In this document: positions 51,609 through 60,371 of the stretch, piece by piece | How positions within the stretch are numbered: position 1 is the first letter of the stretch | Layout of the letters: each line of letters opens with the position of its first letter | NCBI GenBank assembly: GCA_964405685.1 | Contig: CAYOOP010000001.1 | Location: 1-64,000, forward strand | DNA: 64,000 nt | DNA from: CAYOOP01 sp964405685 | GTDB lineage: Bacteria > Pseudomonadota > Alphaproteobacteria > Rickettsiales > SXRF01 | Direction of reading: 5' to 3' | The notes under the pieces: generated by a model | Database searches by the model: none | Seen by the model: only the letters and a program-made list of their open reading frames with translations | Told to the model about the DNA's origin: nothing | Position numbers and translations under genes: made by a program

Positions 51609-52481
51609 TCAAATCAAGTTTAAACTACGTAAAAGGTTTTGCAGTTTGGCGCGCGTTTCTTCCCGAGGTAAAACAAGTGGTAAACGTAAATCCGCGTTGG
51701 CTTTCCCCATCAGTGACAGCGCATATTTCACCGGTGCGGGCGAGGTTTCGGCAAACAGCGCATCAATCAGCGGCACCATCGGCTCGAGCAACTCCAATGC
51801 TTTTGCATGTTCACCTTTCAAACTTGCGTTTTGCACTGCTGCGGCTTGTTTCGGCATCACATTCGAGACAACAGAAATACACCCCTGCCCGCCCGACACA
51901 TTAAACGCCACCGCCGTCATGTCCTCACCGGAGAACATTTGTAGTTTTTTGCCACCTTTAGCGCGAAGCATCAGCGGCCGCGTCAAATCCCCCGTTGCAT
52001 CTTTCACACCCACGATGTTCGGAAGCGCGCTCAACCGCACCAAGGTTTCATCCGCAATATTCACCACGCTGCGGCCGGGAATGTTATAAATGAATAGCGG
52101 CAAATCCACCGCGTCATTAATCGCTTTAAAATGCTGATACAGCCCTTCTTGTGTCGGCTTGTTATAATAAGGAGCGACGACGAGCGCGCAATCCGCCCCC
52201 GCTTTTTTGGCGTGCGAGGTAAACATAATCGCTTCTTCGGTCGAGTTCGAACCCGTGCCCGCCATCACCGGTACACGGCCTTTCGCCACTTCAATCGTCA
52301 GCTCAATCACACGCTTGTGCTCATCATACGTCAGCGTCGGCGATTCACCGGTCGTGCCGCACGGCACCAGCCCATGCACGCCCTCGCTAATTTGCCACTC
52401 TACAAATGCCTGAAACGCCTTTTCATCCACCTTGCCATTAGCGAAGGGGGTGATGAGTGCGGTGTAGATGCCTTTGAACAT
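51609..52481 (-). CDS. dapA: 4-hydroxy-tetrahydrodipicolinate synthase
   Basis: First committed step of lysine/diaminopimelate synthesis, condensing pyruvate with aspartate semialdehyde. The 290 residues begin MFKGIYTALITPFANGKVDE. Active-site blocks: GTTGESPTLTYDEH, the tyrosine in FIYNIPGRS (~135) and the Schiff-base lysine in VGVKDATGDL (~163). An alternative start 72 nt upstream falls in the repeat and is rejected. dapD and dapE are 15 kb away. Confidence 0.97.
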   Translation of the reverse strand: MFKGIYTALITPFANGKVDEKAFQAFVEWQISEGVHGLVPCGTTGESPTLTYDEHKRVIELTIEVAKGRVPVMAGTGSNSTEEAIMFTSHAKKAGADCALVVAPYYNKPTQEGLYQHFKAINDAVDLPLFIYNIPGRSVVNIADETLVRLSALPNIVGVKDATGDLTRPLMLRAKGGKKLQMFSGEDMTAVAFNVSGGQGCISVVSNVMPKQAAAVQNASLKGEHAKALELLEPMVPLIDALFAETSPAPVKYALSLMGKANADLRLPLVLPREETRAKLQNLLRSLNLI

Positions 52482-52573
52482 AGTGATTAGCGGATGGCGG
52501 TTAGCGGTTAGTTTCACTGTGCTTATAACACCACCAGACTCAAACTCAACCACTTAACTACCAGCTATCCGCT
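52482..52573. repeat. Palindromic element with TTAGCGG words, upstream of dapA
   Basis: ATTAGCGGATGGCGGTTAGC on the left pairs imperfectly with the reverse complement of CAGCTATCCGCTAGTTAAG on the right. The left arm holds repeated GGTTAG words, like the element at 2988. It fills the gap between dapA and yqgE, which are both on the minus strand, so it could act as a terminator or attenuator for dapA. Confidence 0.6.
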
Positions 52574-52575
52574 AG

Positions 52576-53163
52576 TTAAGCATGCCCGACAGTGGTGAAT
52601 AACCGGCTGGGGTCGAAGCCGAGGGTGCTATTGGCCATGGTCCATTTGAGGGGGGATGGCGTATCAAACACCAGCGAATGCGTAGCAGGTACCACGAGCC
52701 AGCTACCGCTTTCCAATTCTTTTTCCAACTGCTTTGCGCCCCAGGCGGCGCAGCCGAAGGCCAGCATATATTTGGATGGGCCTTTGCCCTCGACGATCGC
52801 TCGCAGCATTTCAATCGTCGCATTCAGGCCAATGCCGTTTTCATGCACGAGTGACTCTTCGCCAGCAGCACCTTCTACGGTGTGCAAAATATAACCGCGA
52901 CTGGATTCAACGGGACCACCGAATTGCACGGGAATTTCCGGCGCGCGCGTGCCGAATGGGATTTTGAGTTCGAGCAATAGCTGGCTGATTTCCAGCGACT
53001 TAAGCGGCATATTGATAATCAGGCCCATCGCCCCGTGTTCATTGTGAGCCGCCAGATAAATCACCGAACGGTCAAAGCATCCATCGGTCACAAGTGGGGT
53101 TGCCACGAGCAGATGATCGTGGAGGTAACCAGACGGATTGAGGAGGCGATGTTCTTGTTTCAT
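52576..53163 (-). CDS. yqgE: YqgE/AlgH family protein
   Basis: A 195-residue UPF0301 (AlgH-type) protein of unknown biochemical function. Family blocks: GYLHDHLLVATPLVTDGCFD at the N-terminus, HNEHGAMGLIINMPL, VQFGGPVESSRGYILHT and YMLAFGCAAWGAKQLEKELE. It follows the five-repeat gene by 68 bp on the same strand but does not look related to it. Confidence 0.93.
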   Translation of the reverse strand: MKQEHRLLNPSGYLHDHLLVATPLVTDGCFDRSVIYLAAHNEHGAMGLIINMPLKSLEISQLLLELKIPFGTRAPEIPVQFGGPVESSRGYILHTVEGAAGEESLVHENGIGLNATIEMLRAIVEGKGPSKYMLAFGCAAWGAKQLEKELESGSWLVVPATHSLVFDTPSPLKWTMANSTLGFDPSRLFTTVGHA

Positions 53164-53231
53164 GGTAGATATATGGCGCGATTATAGCGCATTGTAAGAA
53201 GCCATGCACGTAAAGATTAGAGGGGTAGTAT

Positions 53232-55118
53232 TTAGCGGTCTTTACCTGAATTTTCTTGAAGTCTCGCTGCGCTATGCAACCTATCATTCCAGTGTTCATC
53301 TCCTGCTTTTAATGCCGCTGACCACCCGCGCCTTCCTTTACTAAAGTCTCTATATAGTTCAAGACCCGCAGGTGTGACATGTAGACAGGGAATATTATAC
53401 GCCTGCTTTCGCATACCCACCCATTGGCTAGAAACAAATGTTTCTGCTTCTTCGGGGGATTTTCCTCGTTCCACCTCCTGACTAATTAACTGCCGTTTTA
53501 GTTTTGCAAAATCACCATTAATGCTTCGCTTGTGCTTACTAAACCCTTCACCCACAAGGGCTGGATTTAGCATCAGCTGATTCGCAGAAAGCTCATCTGC
53601 CTTTGGCTTCTCAAACTCCAATCTCCCACCTTTGCCAAACACCATGTCTCTATATAGTTCAAGACCTGCGGGTGTTACGTGCAGTGAGGCGCCACCACTT
53701 TCTGGCTTCCGCATACCCACCCATTGCTTGGAGACATAGGCTTCAGCTCCGGCTTCAGACATATCGTTTTTTGCCATCTCTTGCGCAATCAGCCGCTGCT
53801 GTAATAATGAGAGCTCGACCTTAATGTCCCTAAGGTTCCCCTGAAAATCATCTCTCACAAGCTTGGGATTGAGACTCAAATAGCTAGCGGATGCTTCACC
53901 TTCCACTCGTTTATCAAACTCCAATCTCCCACCTTTGCCAAACACCATGTCTCTATATAGTTCAAGACCTGCGGGTGTTAGATGAAGGCAGGGTTTTCCA
54001 TTTACAGACTTTCGCATACCCACCCATTGCTTGGAGACATAGGCTTCAGCTCCAGCTTCAGACATATCGTTTTTTGCCATCTCTTGCGCAATCAATTGCT
54101 GCCGGATGGCCTCAAAATCAGCGTTGATATATCCAGAATTTCCTTCAAACCCCTTGCTTACACGCGTTGGGTTTCGTTCGAGATAATGAGCGGAAACTTC
54201 ACCCGCCTTAGGACTATCAAACTCCAACCTCCCGCCTTTACCAAACACCATGGCTTTGTACAGTTCGAGCCCTGCGGGTGTTAGAAAGAGGCAGGATTCT
54301 CCATTTGCCGACTTTCGCATACCCACCCACTGCATTGAAACGTGTGCTTCCGCAGCGGCTTCAGACAGAGCGTTTTTTGTCATTTCCTGTGCAATCAATT
54401 GCCGCTGTAGTGCCTCAAAATCAGCATTGATATATTCACTGCCCCCCTCAAACTTCTCGCTTATAAGCGCTGGATTTAGTTTGAGATGGTTGGCGGAAAC
54501 TTCACCCGCCTTAGGACTATCAAACTCCAACCTCCCGCCTTTACCAAACACCATGGCTTTGTACAGTTCGAGCCCTGCGGGTGTTAGAAAGAGGCAGGAT
54601 TCTCCATTTGCCGACTTTCGCATACCCACCCACTGCATTGAAACGTGTGCTTCCGCAGCGGCTTCAGACATGGCATTCTTTGCTATCTCCTGTGCAATCA
54701 ACTTCCGCTGTAGCACCTCAAAATCAGCGTTGATATGTTTGCTGCCCCCCTCGAACTTCTCGCTTATAAGCGCTGGATTTAGTTCGAGATGGTTGGCGGA
54801 AACTTCGTCTTTTGACACGGGTTGTGGCGGAACCACATAATAACATAGATCGTTCAGTAATCGCAAAAAATGATTCTGATCTATACCCTCTGTGTCGTGT
54901 AAAGACCGTACCTTTCCCATCTCCAAACGGCGTGGTAAACGCTCTCCCCTTGCCACTGCAATGGGTAAATTGATAGCCTCAGCAAGCTGTTGCGGAGTGG
55001 AGATCTTTCCTTGCGTTGCGATTGTAAACTCTTGGTACAGTGCATCCCGTGCACGGTACGTTTGCGGAATTTTTCCGTCAAATCTTCGAGTGTTGCTTCT
55101 TTGCTCTTCTGCCGACAT
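53232..55118 (-). CDS. Five-repeat protein of unknown function
   Basis: A 628-residue protein I do not recognise. After ~103 leading residues (KIPQTYRARDALYQEFTIAT, FLRLLNDLCYYVVPPQPVSK) come five tandem units of ~101 residues, about 104-600. Each has the pattern xSANHLxLNPALISEKFEG, INADFEALQRQLIAQEM, AEAHVSMQWVGMRKS, LTPAGLELYKAMVF and GKGGRLEF. Units 1 and 2 are nearly identical, units 3-5 diverge progressively, and unit 5 ends irregularly. No signal peptide or membrane helix. Composition is more AT-rich than yqgE and acpP, suggesting acquisition. It overlaps a second frame at its 5' end. Confidence 0.78.
   Translation of the reverse strand: MSAEEQRSNTRRFDGKIPQTYRARDALYQEFTIATQGKISTPQQLAEAINLPIAVARGERLPRRLEMGKVRSLHDTEGIDQNHFLRLLNDLCYYVVPPQPVSKDEVSANHLELNPALISEKFEGGSKHINADFEVLQRKLIAQEIAKNAMSEAAAEAHVSMQWVGMRKSANGESCLFLTPAGLELYKAMVFGKGGRLEFDSPKAGEVSANHLKLNPALISEKFEGGSEYINADFEALQRQLIAQEMTKNALSEAAAEAHVSMQWVGMRKSANGESCLFLTPAGLELYKAMVFGKGGRLEFDSPKAGEVSAHYLERNPTRVSKGFEGNSGYINADFEAIRQQLIAQEMAKNDMSEAGAEAYVSKQWVGMRKSVNGKPCLHLTPAGLELYRDMVFGKGGRLEFDKRVEGEASASYLSLNPKLVRDDFQGNLRDIKVELSLLQQRLIAQEMAKNDMSEAGAEAYVSKQWVGMRKPESGGASLHVTPAGLELYRDMVFGKGGRLEFEKPKADELSANQLMLNPALVGEGFSKHKRSINGDFAKLKRQLISQEVERGKSPEEAETFVSSQWVGMRKQAYNIPCLHVTPAGLELYRDFSKGRRGWSAALKAGDEHWNDRLHSAARLQENSGKDR
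53320..54809 (-). repeat. Array of five ~305-bp coding repeats
   Basis: DNA of the five units encoded in the gene above. Units nearest the 5' end (about 54200-54809) are almost identical over ~300 bp, including whole codon runs, so duplication there is recent; the 3' units keep only the protein pattern. Such an array can expand or contract by recombination. Confidence 0.82.
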
Positions 55119-55564
55119 TCTAAATGAGTCCTATTAAACTCCGCATCTTGCACTGCAGTCGGTATGGTGACAATGCGATCATCGCTGATCGTAGATTGAA
55201 AGGCCGCCATTTGTTTCAGGGTGTTAGATTGCCGTTCATTTAACCCTAACACGCGAGACATCTTAGCGGCAACATGGGCATCAATCGAGCAGGGCATATG
55301 ATATTTAGCTCCAGGCTGCGGATTCTCATCCTCAGGCTGATAGAGCATCACGTTTGTCAGTTTCGCTTCAAACTCGGGGCCACCTACCAGAGTGCAAAAG
55401 CTTGGAAAATCCAACCCACATTCCTGTATACGTGCGATAATGTAGCCGGCGAGGTGGCGATCTTCTTGCCCCTCCATGTCATACTGCCAGAATTTTCCAC
55501 CTGAATCTAAACCTTCACGCGTTACTCTTGCGCGCGTGGTGATTGAGTCTCTTTCCTGTCCCAT
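54881..55564 (-). CDS. Upstream frame of the five-repeat gene (possible frameshift)
   Basis: A 227-residue frame starting MGQERDSITTRARVTREGLD. The first ~150 residues look coding (HLAGYIIARIQECGLDFPSF, LGLNERQSNTLKQMAAFQST); the last ~60 become Arg/Leu/Ser-rich and look like out-of-frame sequence. It overlaps the five-repeat frame by 238 bp. The two probably made one protein, joined by a one-base shift near 55070-55118, where an A5 run (TTTTT at 55070-55074 on the plus strand) allows a -1 slip. Two overlapping genes are the alternative. Confidence 0.6.
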   Translation of the reverse strand: MGQERDSITTRARVTREGLDSGGKFWQYDMEGQEDRHLAGYIIARIQECGLDFPSFCTLVGGPEFEAKLTNVMLYQPEDENPQPGAKYHMPCSIDAHVAAKMSRVLGLNERQSNTLKQMAAFQSTISDDRIVTIPTAVQDAEFNRTHLECRQKSKEATLEDLTEKFRKRTVHGMHCTKSLQSQRKERSPLRNSLLRLSIYPLQWQGESVYHAVWRWERYGLYTTQRV

Positions 55565-55724
55565 GCCCCACCATTATAAACATTTATTAATCTCATAACA
55601 AGGGGTTTATATATAAAAGAAATCGCTTCTCATCCTGAGAAAAACCATGTAATTTTCCGCTAGCCAAGGCCAAAACCCTATGCTATGAGGCCTGACTCTT
55701 TAACTTGAACCAAAGGTAATAATC

Positions 55725-55970
55725 ATGAGTGACATTGCTGACCGCGTAAAGAAAATCGTTGTTGAACATTTGGGCGTTGAGGAAGCAAAAGTGTCTCCTT
55801 CCGCTAGTTTTATCGACGATCTCGGTGCAGACAGCCTGGACACTGTAGAATTGGTGATGGCATTTGAAGAAGAATTCTCTTGCGAGATTCCGGATGATGC
55901 GGCGGAGAAAATCCTGACCGTGCAAAACGCGATCGATTTCATCCAAGCAAACGCACAAAAAGCCGCGTAA
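55725..55970 (+). CDS. acpP: Acyl carrier protein
   Basis: Carries growing acyl chains on a phosphopantetheine arm. The 81 residues show IADRVKKIVVEHLGVEEAKV and the modification-site serine in DLGADSLDTVELVMAFEEEF near residue 36-39, with CEIPDDAAEKILTVQNAIDF at the end. fabF starts 20 bp after its stop, the standard pair. Confidence 0.98.
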   Translation: MSDIADRVKKIVVEHLGVEEAKVSPSASFIDDLGADSLDTVELVMAFEEEFSCEIPDDAAEKILTVQNAIDFIQANAQKAA

Positions 55971-55989
55971 TTTTTAGTTTTTATCCCTC

Positions 55990-57249
55990 ATGCGTCGTGT
56001 AGTCGTTACAGGCATCGGCCTCGTCACCCCGCTAGCTAGCGGAGTGACCGAGAGTTGGTCGCGCTTGCTTAACTCTGAGTCCGGCATCCGCGCCATTCAG
56101 GGTGTTGACGTTGCGGATCTGCCTGCCCGCATCGGCGGCCAGATCCCACGCGGCACCGGCGTAGGCGAACTCAATATTGATGATTTCGTTTCTCCCAAAG
56201 AACAACGGCGCATGGACGCGTTTATCCACTACGCGCTCGTCGCCGCCGAAATGGCGGTTGCGGATGCGAACTGGAAACCGACCGACCAGGAAGCCCAAGA
56301 ACGCACCGGCGTGTTGATCGGCTCCGGCATCGGCGGCCTAAGCACCATTGAAGAAAACGTCGCCGAGTTGAAAGAAAAAGGCCCGCGCCGTGTAAGCCCG
56401 TTCTTCATTCCCGCGTGTCTCATCAACCTCGCTTCCGGCCATGTCTCCATCAAATACGGCTTCAAAGGCCCGAACCATTCTGTCGTCACCGCCTGCTCCA
56501 CCGGCGCGCACGCGATTGGGGATGCGGCACGTTTGATTCAACACGGCGACGCCGAAGTAATGGTCGCAGGTTCCGCCGAAGCAGCGATCTGCCGTTTAGG
56601 CCTCGCTGGTTTTGCAGCCTGCAAAGCACTTTCTACTTCGTATAATGACACACCTGAAAAAGGCTCTAGGCCCTGGGATAAAGGCCGCGATGGCTTTGTG
56701 ATGGGCGAAGGTGCTGGCGTGGTTGTGCTCGAAGAATACGAACACGCGAAAAAACGCGGCGCGAAAATCTACGGTGAATTTGCAGGCTATGGCTTATCGG
56801 GCGATGCCTACCACATCACCGCGCCAAGCCCAGAGGGCGACGGTGGTTTCCGCGCCATGCGCGCAGCGCTTAAAAATGCAGGACTAAATGCAGATCAAGT
56901 CGATTACATCAACGCTCACGGCACTTCGACACCGCTTGGCGACGAAATCGAGCACGGCGCGGTGAAGCGCTTGTTTGGCGATCACGCGTACAAACTCTCC
57001 ATGTCCTCCACCAAATCCGCGATCGGCCATTTGCTCGGTGGTGCCGGTAGCGTGGAAGCGATTTTCTCACTACTTGCCATGCGCGATCAAGTCGCCCCGC
57101 CAACCCTGAATTTGGATGACCCGTCTGAATCTTGCGATATGGACCTCGTACCCCACAAAGCCAAGCAGCGCAAAATTGACGTGGTACTTTCCAACAGCTT
57201 CGGCTTCGGTGGCACCAACGCGAGCTTGGTGTTTAAGAAAGCTGTTTAA
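55990..57249 (+). CDS. fabF: Beta-ketoacyl-ACP synthase II
   Basis: Elongating condensing enzyme of fatty-acid synthesis. The 419 residues carry the nucleophile in VTACSTGAHAIGDAARLI (~165), the first His in YINAHGTSTPLGDEIEH (~304) and the second in SAIGHLLGGAGSVEAIF (~341), with NSFGFGGTNASLVF near the end. A complete family member in operon with acpP and mltG. Confidence 0.97.
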   Translation: MRRVVVTGIGLVTPLASGVTESWSRLLNSESGIRAIQGVDVADLPARIGGQIPRGTGVGELNIDDFVSPKEQRRMDAFIHYALVAAEMAVADANWKPTDQEAQERTGVLIGSGIGGLSTIEENVAELKEKGPRRVSPFFIPACLINLASGHVSIKYGFKGPNHSVVTACSTGAHAIGDAARLIQHGDAEVMVAGSAEAAICRLGLAGFAACKALSTSYNDTPEKGSRPWDKGRDGFVMGEGAGVVVLEEYEHAKKRGAKIYGEFAGYGLSGDAYHITAPSPEGDGGFRAMRAALKNAGLNADQVDYINAHGTSTPLGDEIEHGAVKRLFGDHAYKLSMSSTKSAIGHLLGGAGSVEAIFSLLAMRDQVAPPTLNLDDPSESCDMDLVPHKAKQRKIDVVLSNSFGFGGTNASLVFKKAV

Positions 57250-57301
57250 CTTCCTAATTCCTGAATGACTTTTACGCGGAATTGTGCAACAGCTTTGTTG
57301 T

Positions 57302-58267
57302 ATGAAACTGCTTCTAAAATTCCTGTTTTTAGCCCTCTTATTTGCCATAGCCATGACCGCCTATGGCATCTACAGCTTCCAAGCGCCGGGGCCACTTGCG
57401 GTTGAAAAAACGCTCTATTTTGAGCGTGGCGCCGGGTTTAAGGAGATGACGCAGCGGCTTGCCGATGAAGGTGTGATAGCTGAAGCGTGGACGCTGCGAG
57501 CAACGGCGATGCTCTCGCGCAACTACCACAAATTCCGCGCGGGGGAATATAATTTCACGCCCGGCATTTCGCCCAAAGAGGTGATGGGAAAGTTCGTGCG
57601 CGGCGAACAAGTGCTACATAAAATCACGATTCCCGAAGGTCTAACCACCGCTGATATCACTAAGCTGCTGGAGGCCGAACCGCTGCTTGCCGGGCCCGTG
57701 CCGCTCGAGTTAAAAGAAGGCGCGCTCATGCCCGACACCTATGAATTTCTGCGCGGTGACAGCCGCGAGCGCATTATCTCGCGCATGCAACAGGCCGCGC
57801 GTGATCGCTTGCAAACGGCGTGGGACAAGCGTGCGGAAGGCCTGCCATTTGCAACGCCGCAAGAGGCGCTGACGCTTGCCTCCATCGTTGAAAAGGAAAC
57901 CGGCAAAAGCGATGAGCGCGCGAAAATCGCGGGTGTATTTGTTAATCGCCTTAAGAAAGGCATGAAGCTGCAGTCCGACCCCACCACCGCTTATGCAGTA
58001 ACGCTGGCCGATGGACCGATGAATCGCTCCCTAACTTACAGCGATTTAAAACGCGATCTGCCACACAACACCTACACCATTGCCGGCCTACCGCCGACAC
58101 CCATTTGCAACCCCGGCATGGCTGCGATCAATGCCGTGTTGCACCCGGATGCCACCGATGCGATTTTCTTCGTTGCTGACGGTACAGGCGGCCACAACTT
58201 CGCCGCCACCGGCAAAGAACACGAAGCCAATGTCGTGCGTTACCGCGCGTTGCAGAAAGCACAGTAA
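57302..58267 (+). CDS. mltG: Endolytic transglycosylase MltG
   Basis: Membrane-bound enzyme that cuts new glycan strands and sets their length. The 321 residues begin with one membrane helix (LLLKFLFLALLFAIAMTAYG), then the YceG domain with GEYNFTPGISPKEVMGKFVR, the catalytic glutamate in LASIVEKETGKSDERAKIAG, and NRLKKGMKLQSDPTTAYAVT. No ribosome site is obvious at the ATG; an upstream TTG at 57284 is possible. fabF-mltG order is common. Confidence 0.94.
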   Translation: MKLLLKFLFLALLFAIAMTAYGIYSFQAPGPLAVEKTLYFERGAGFKEMTQRLADEGVIAEAWTLRATAMLSRNYHKFRAGEYNFTPGISPKEVMGKFVRGEQVLHKITIPEGLTTADITKLLEAEPLLAGPVPLELKEGALMPDTYEFLRGDSRERIISRMQQAARDRLQTAWDKRAEGLPFATPQEALTLASIVEKETGKSDERAKIAGVFVNRLKKGMKLQSDPTTAYAVTLADGPMNRSLTYSDLKRDLPHNTYTIAGLPPTPICNPGMAAINAVLHPDATDAIFFVADGTGGHNFAATGKEHEANVVRYRALQKAQ

Positions 58268-58270
58268 TAA

Positions 58271-58400
58271 GTTCCCTCCGCTTGCGGGGGGATTTAAGGG
58301 GGGAACCCTTTTTCAAGGGAGATGATAATGTTCCCCCACCCACTGCGCTAACGCTCTTACAAGCGTAAGCTCCGTTACCCTCCCCCGCAAGCGGAAGAGG
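58271..58400. repeat. Palindromic element, family B, after mltG
   Basis: About 130 bp: GTTCCCTCCGCTTGCGGGGG and AAGGGGGGAAC on the left pair with GTTCCCCCACCC and CCCTCCCCCGCAAGCGG on the right. The centre has AACGCTCTTACAAGCGTAAG, another hairpin. It starts at the mltG stop. Confidence 0.85.
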
Positions 58401-58454
58401 TATTTGTTGCGATGCCTTGCACTTGTACGCATTGCCGTCTAAACATGCGCTATC

Positions 58455-60209
58455 ATGAGCCCACCCAAAGCCCCCGTACATAACCTCATTCTGCTGCGCC
58501 GCTATCTGGCTCCGTACAAGCTCAAAATCATTGGCGCATTGGTGGCGCTGGTATTTACCAGCGGTGCGATTTTAACACTGGGTATCGCACTGCGCTATTT
58601 GGTGGATGCGGGCTTAAGCAAAGGCGATGCACATTTGCTCAATCAAGCCCTGTTGCTGATGGGCCTGGTGGTAGTGGCGCTTGCGATTGCTTCGTATATG
58701 CGTTCCTATCTTATTTTCGACATCACCGAGCGCATGATCGCGCGTATGCGCTACGATATTTACCAAAACCTCCTGAAACTCGACCTCAATTTTTTCGAAT
58801 CCCACCGCGTGGGGGATTTGATTTCGCGGCTGACCACCGACGCGGCGCTCCTGCAAAACCTCCTCGGCAGCTCCGTCTCGGTCGTCGCACGCAATCTGAT
58901 CATTTGCATCGGCGGGCTCGCACTGCTGGTGCACACTAACGCCACCCTCACCGGTATTGTGATGGTGGTAATTCCCTTTGTGGTAGCGCCCGTGATTTTC
59001 CTGGGCCGCCGCGTGCGCAGCCTCGCGCGTGAGATTCAAACACGTCTCGGCGCGGTGCACGCGCATGCGGAAGAATCCCTCTCCGCCATCCGCACGCTCA
59101 AAACCTTGGCCGCCGAATCGCACAATCTTTCGCAATTCGAAACCGCGCTGCTGCATTTGCGCAATGCCTCGCTCATGCGCACCAAAAGCCGCGCGCTCCT
59201 AATTGCGATTGTGATTTTCCTGGTCTTTGGTGCCGTGCTCGTGGTGCTGTGGGTCGGCGGCCACCAAATGCTTAAAAGTGAAATCAGCGCCGGGGATCTC
59301 TCTGCGTTCGTGTTTTACTCGGTGCTAGTCGCCGGCGCAGTGGGTGCGCTTTCGGAAGTCTATGCGGACATGCAGCGCGCGAGCGGCGCCGTCTCGCGCA
59401 TGTTTGATGTGTTAAATACGCAACCTACGATCGTTGCACCTGCGCAGCCAGTGCATCTGCCGGAGCTCAAACACGCAACACTTCACTTCGACAACGTGCA
59501 TTTTAGCTATCATTCGCGGAAAGACGCGCCGTCGCTAACGGATATTTCGCTCACCATCACCCCCGGTGAAACCGTGGCCTTGGTGGGCGCATCGGGCGCG
59601 GGGAAAAGCACGCTTTTTCAACTATTGCTACGGTTTTACGATCCTATCCGTGGCACGATCTCAGTTGGCGCGCAGGACATTCGCGAGTTCGACCCTGCGC
59701 AACTACGCGCTGTCATTGGCGTGGTGCCGCAAGAGCCGGTGATGTTTGCAACCACCATCCGCGAAAATATTTGCGTGGGTTACGATGCAACGGACCAGCA
59801 GGTGACGGAAGCCGCGCGCACGGCGCAGATCCTTCCGTTTATCGAGGCGCTAAAAGACGGGTTTAACACCCAAGTCGGCGAACGCGGTGTGCGGCTTTCC
59901 GGCGGCGAACGTCAACGCATCGCTATCGCCCGCGCATTACTACGCAACCCCAGCATTTTATTGCTGGATGAAGCAACGAGCGCGCTGGATGCGGAAAACG
60001 AACGCTTGGTGCAAGAAGGCTTAAAAGCACTGATGCAAGGGCGCACCTCACTCGTCATCGCCCATCGCCTGAGCACGGTCCGCCATGCGAACCGGATTGT
60101 GCTGATGGAACAAGGCAGCATTCAAGCCATTGGAACACATGAAGAATTAATAAGATCTAATGCGGTCTATAAACACTTCGCCAACCTCCAATTTGGCGAT
60201 TTGACGTAA
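58455..60209 (+). CDS. ABC exporter (MsbA/ABCB-type half transporter)
   Basis: A 584-residue fused exporter that would form a homodimer. Residues about 15-315 hold six membrane helices, with the coupling-region ESHRVGDLISRLTTDAALLQ. The ATPase domain has Walker A LVGASGAGKSTLFQLLLRFY (~378), the Q-loop VVPQEPVMFATTIRENI, the signature RLSGGERQRIAIARALL and Walker B ILLLDEATSALDAENE. The subfamily fits MsbA-like lipid or peptide exporters; the substrate cannot be told. It is separated from mltG only by the family-B repeat. Confidence 0.92.
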   Translation: MSPPKAPVHNLILLRRYLAPYKLKIIGALVALVFTSGAILTLGIALRYLVDAGLSKGDAHLLNQALLLMGLVVVALAIASYMRSYLIFDITERMIARMRYDIYQNLLKLDLNFFESHRVGDLISRLTTDAALLQNLLGSSVSVVARNLIICIGGLALLVHTNATLTGIVMVVIPFVVAPVIFLGRRVRSLAREIQTRLGAVHAHAEESLSAIRTLKTLAAESHNLSQFETALLHLRNASLMRTKSRALLIAIVIFLVFGAVLVVLWVGGHQMLKSEISAGDLSAFVFYSVLVAGAVGALSEVYADMQRASGAVSRMFDVLNTQPTIVAPAQPVHLPELKHATLHFDNVHFSYHSRKDAPSLTDISLTITPGETVALVGASGAGKSTLFQLLLRFYDPIRGTISVGAQDIREFDPAQLRAVIGVVPQEPVMFATTIRENICVGYDATDQQVTEAARTAQILPFIEALKDGFNTQVGERGVRLSGGERQRIAIARALLRNPSILLLDEATSALDAENERLVQEGLKALMQGRTSLVIAHRLSTVRHANRIVLMEQGSIQAIGTHEELIRSNAVYKHFANLQFGDLT

Positions 60210-60254
60210 GGTGATTAACTCACTATATAGCTCCTCCCGCGCTTGCGCGGAGTT

Positions 60255-60329
60255 GGCTGGGTAGCAAAGTGGTAATGCACGGGACTGCAAATCCTGTATT
60301 CGGGAGTTCGATTCTCCCCCCGGCCTCCA
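60255..60329 (+). tRNA. tRNA-Cys (GCA)
   Basis: 75 nt. Acceptor GGCTGGG pairs with CCCGGCC (one U-G), the anticodon loop CTGCAAA gives GCA, T-arm GTTCGATTC, discriminator U as expected for tRNA-Cys, and encoded CCA. Confidence 0.95.
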
Positions 60330-60371
60330 TCCGCCGTAGCTTTAGCGTAGGCGGGCCCTCACCACACTCAC

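Noticed and set aside
52482..52553. An extended N-terminus for DapA starting at 52553.
   Set aside because: The extra 24 residues come from the intergenic palindrome, and MFKGIYTALITPF at 52481 is the family start.
53320..54809. The ~305-bp repeats as a CRISPR or satellite array.
   Set aside because: They are coding, in frame throughout, and diverge as protein repeats do.
24907..58400. The repeats as a CRISPR array.
   Set aside because: The copies are scattered, palindromic and of different sizes, with no regular repeat-spacer pattern and no cas gene.
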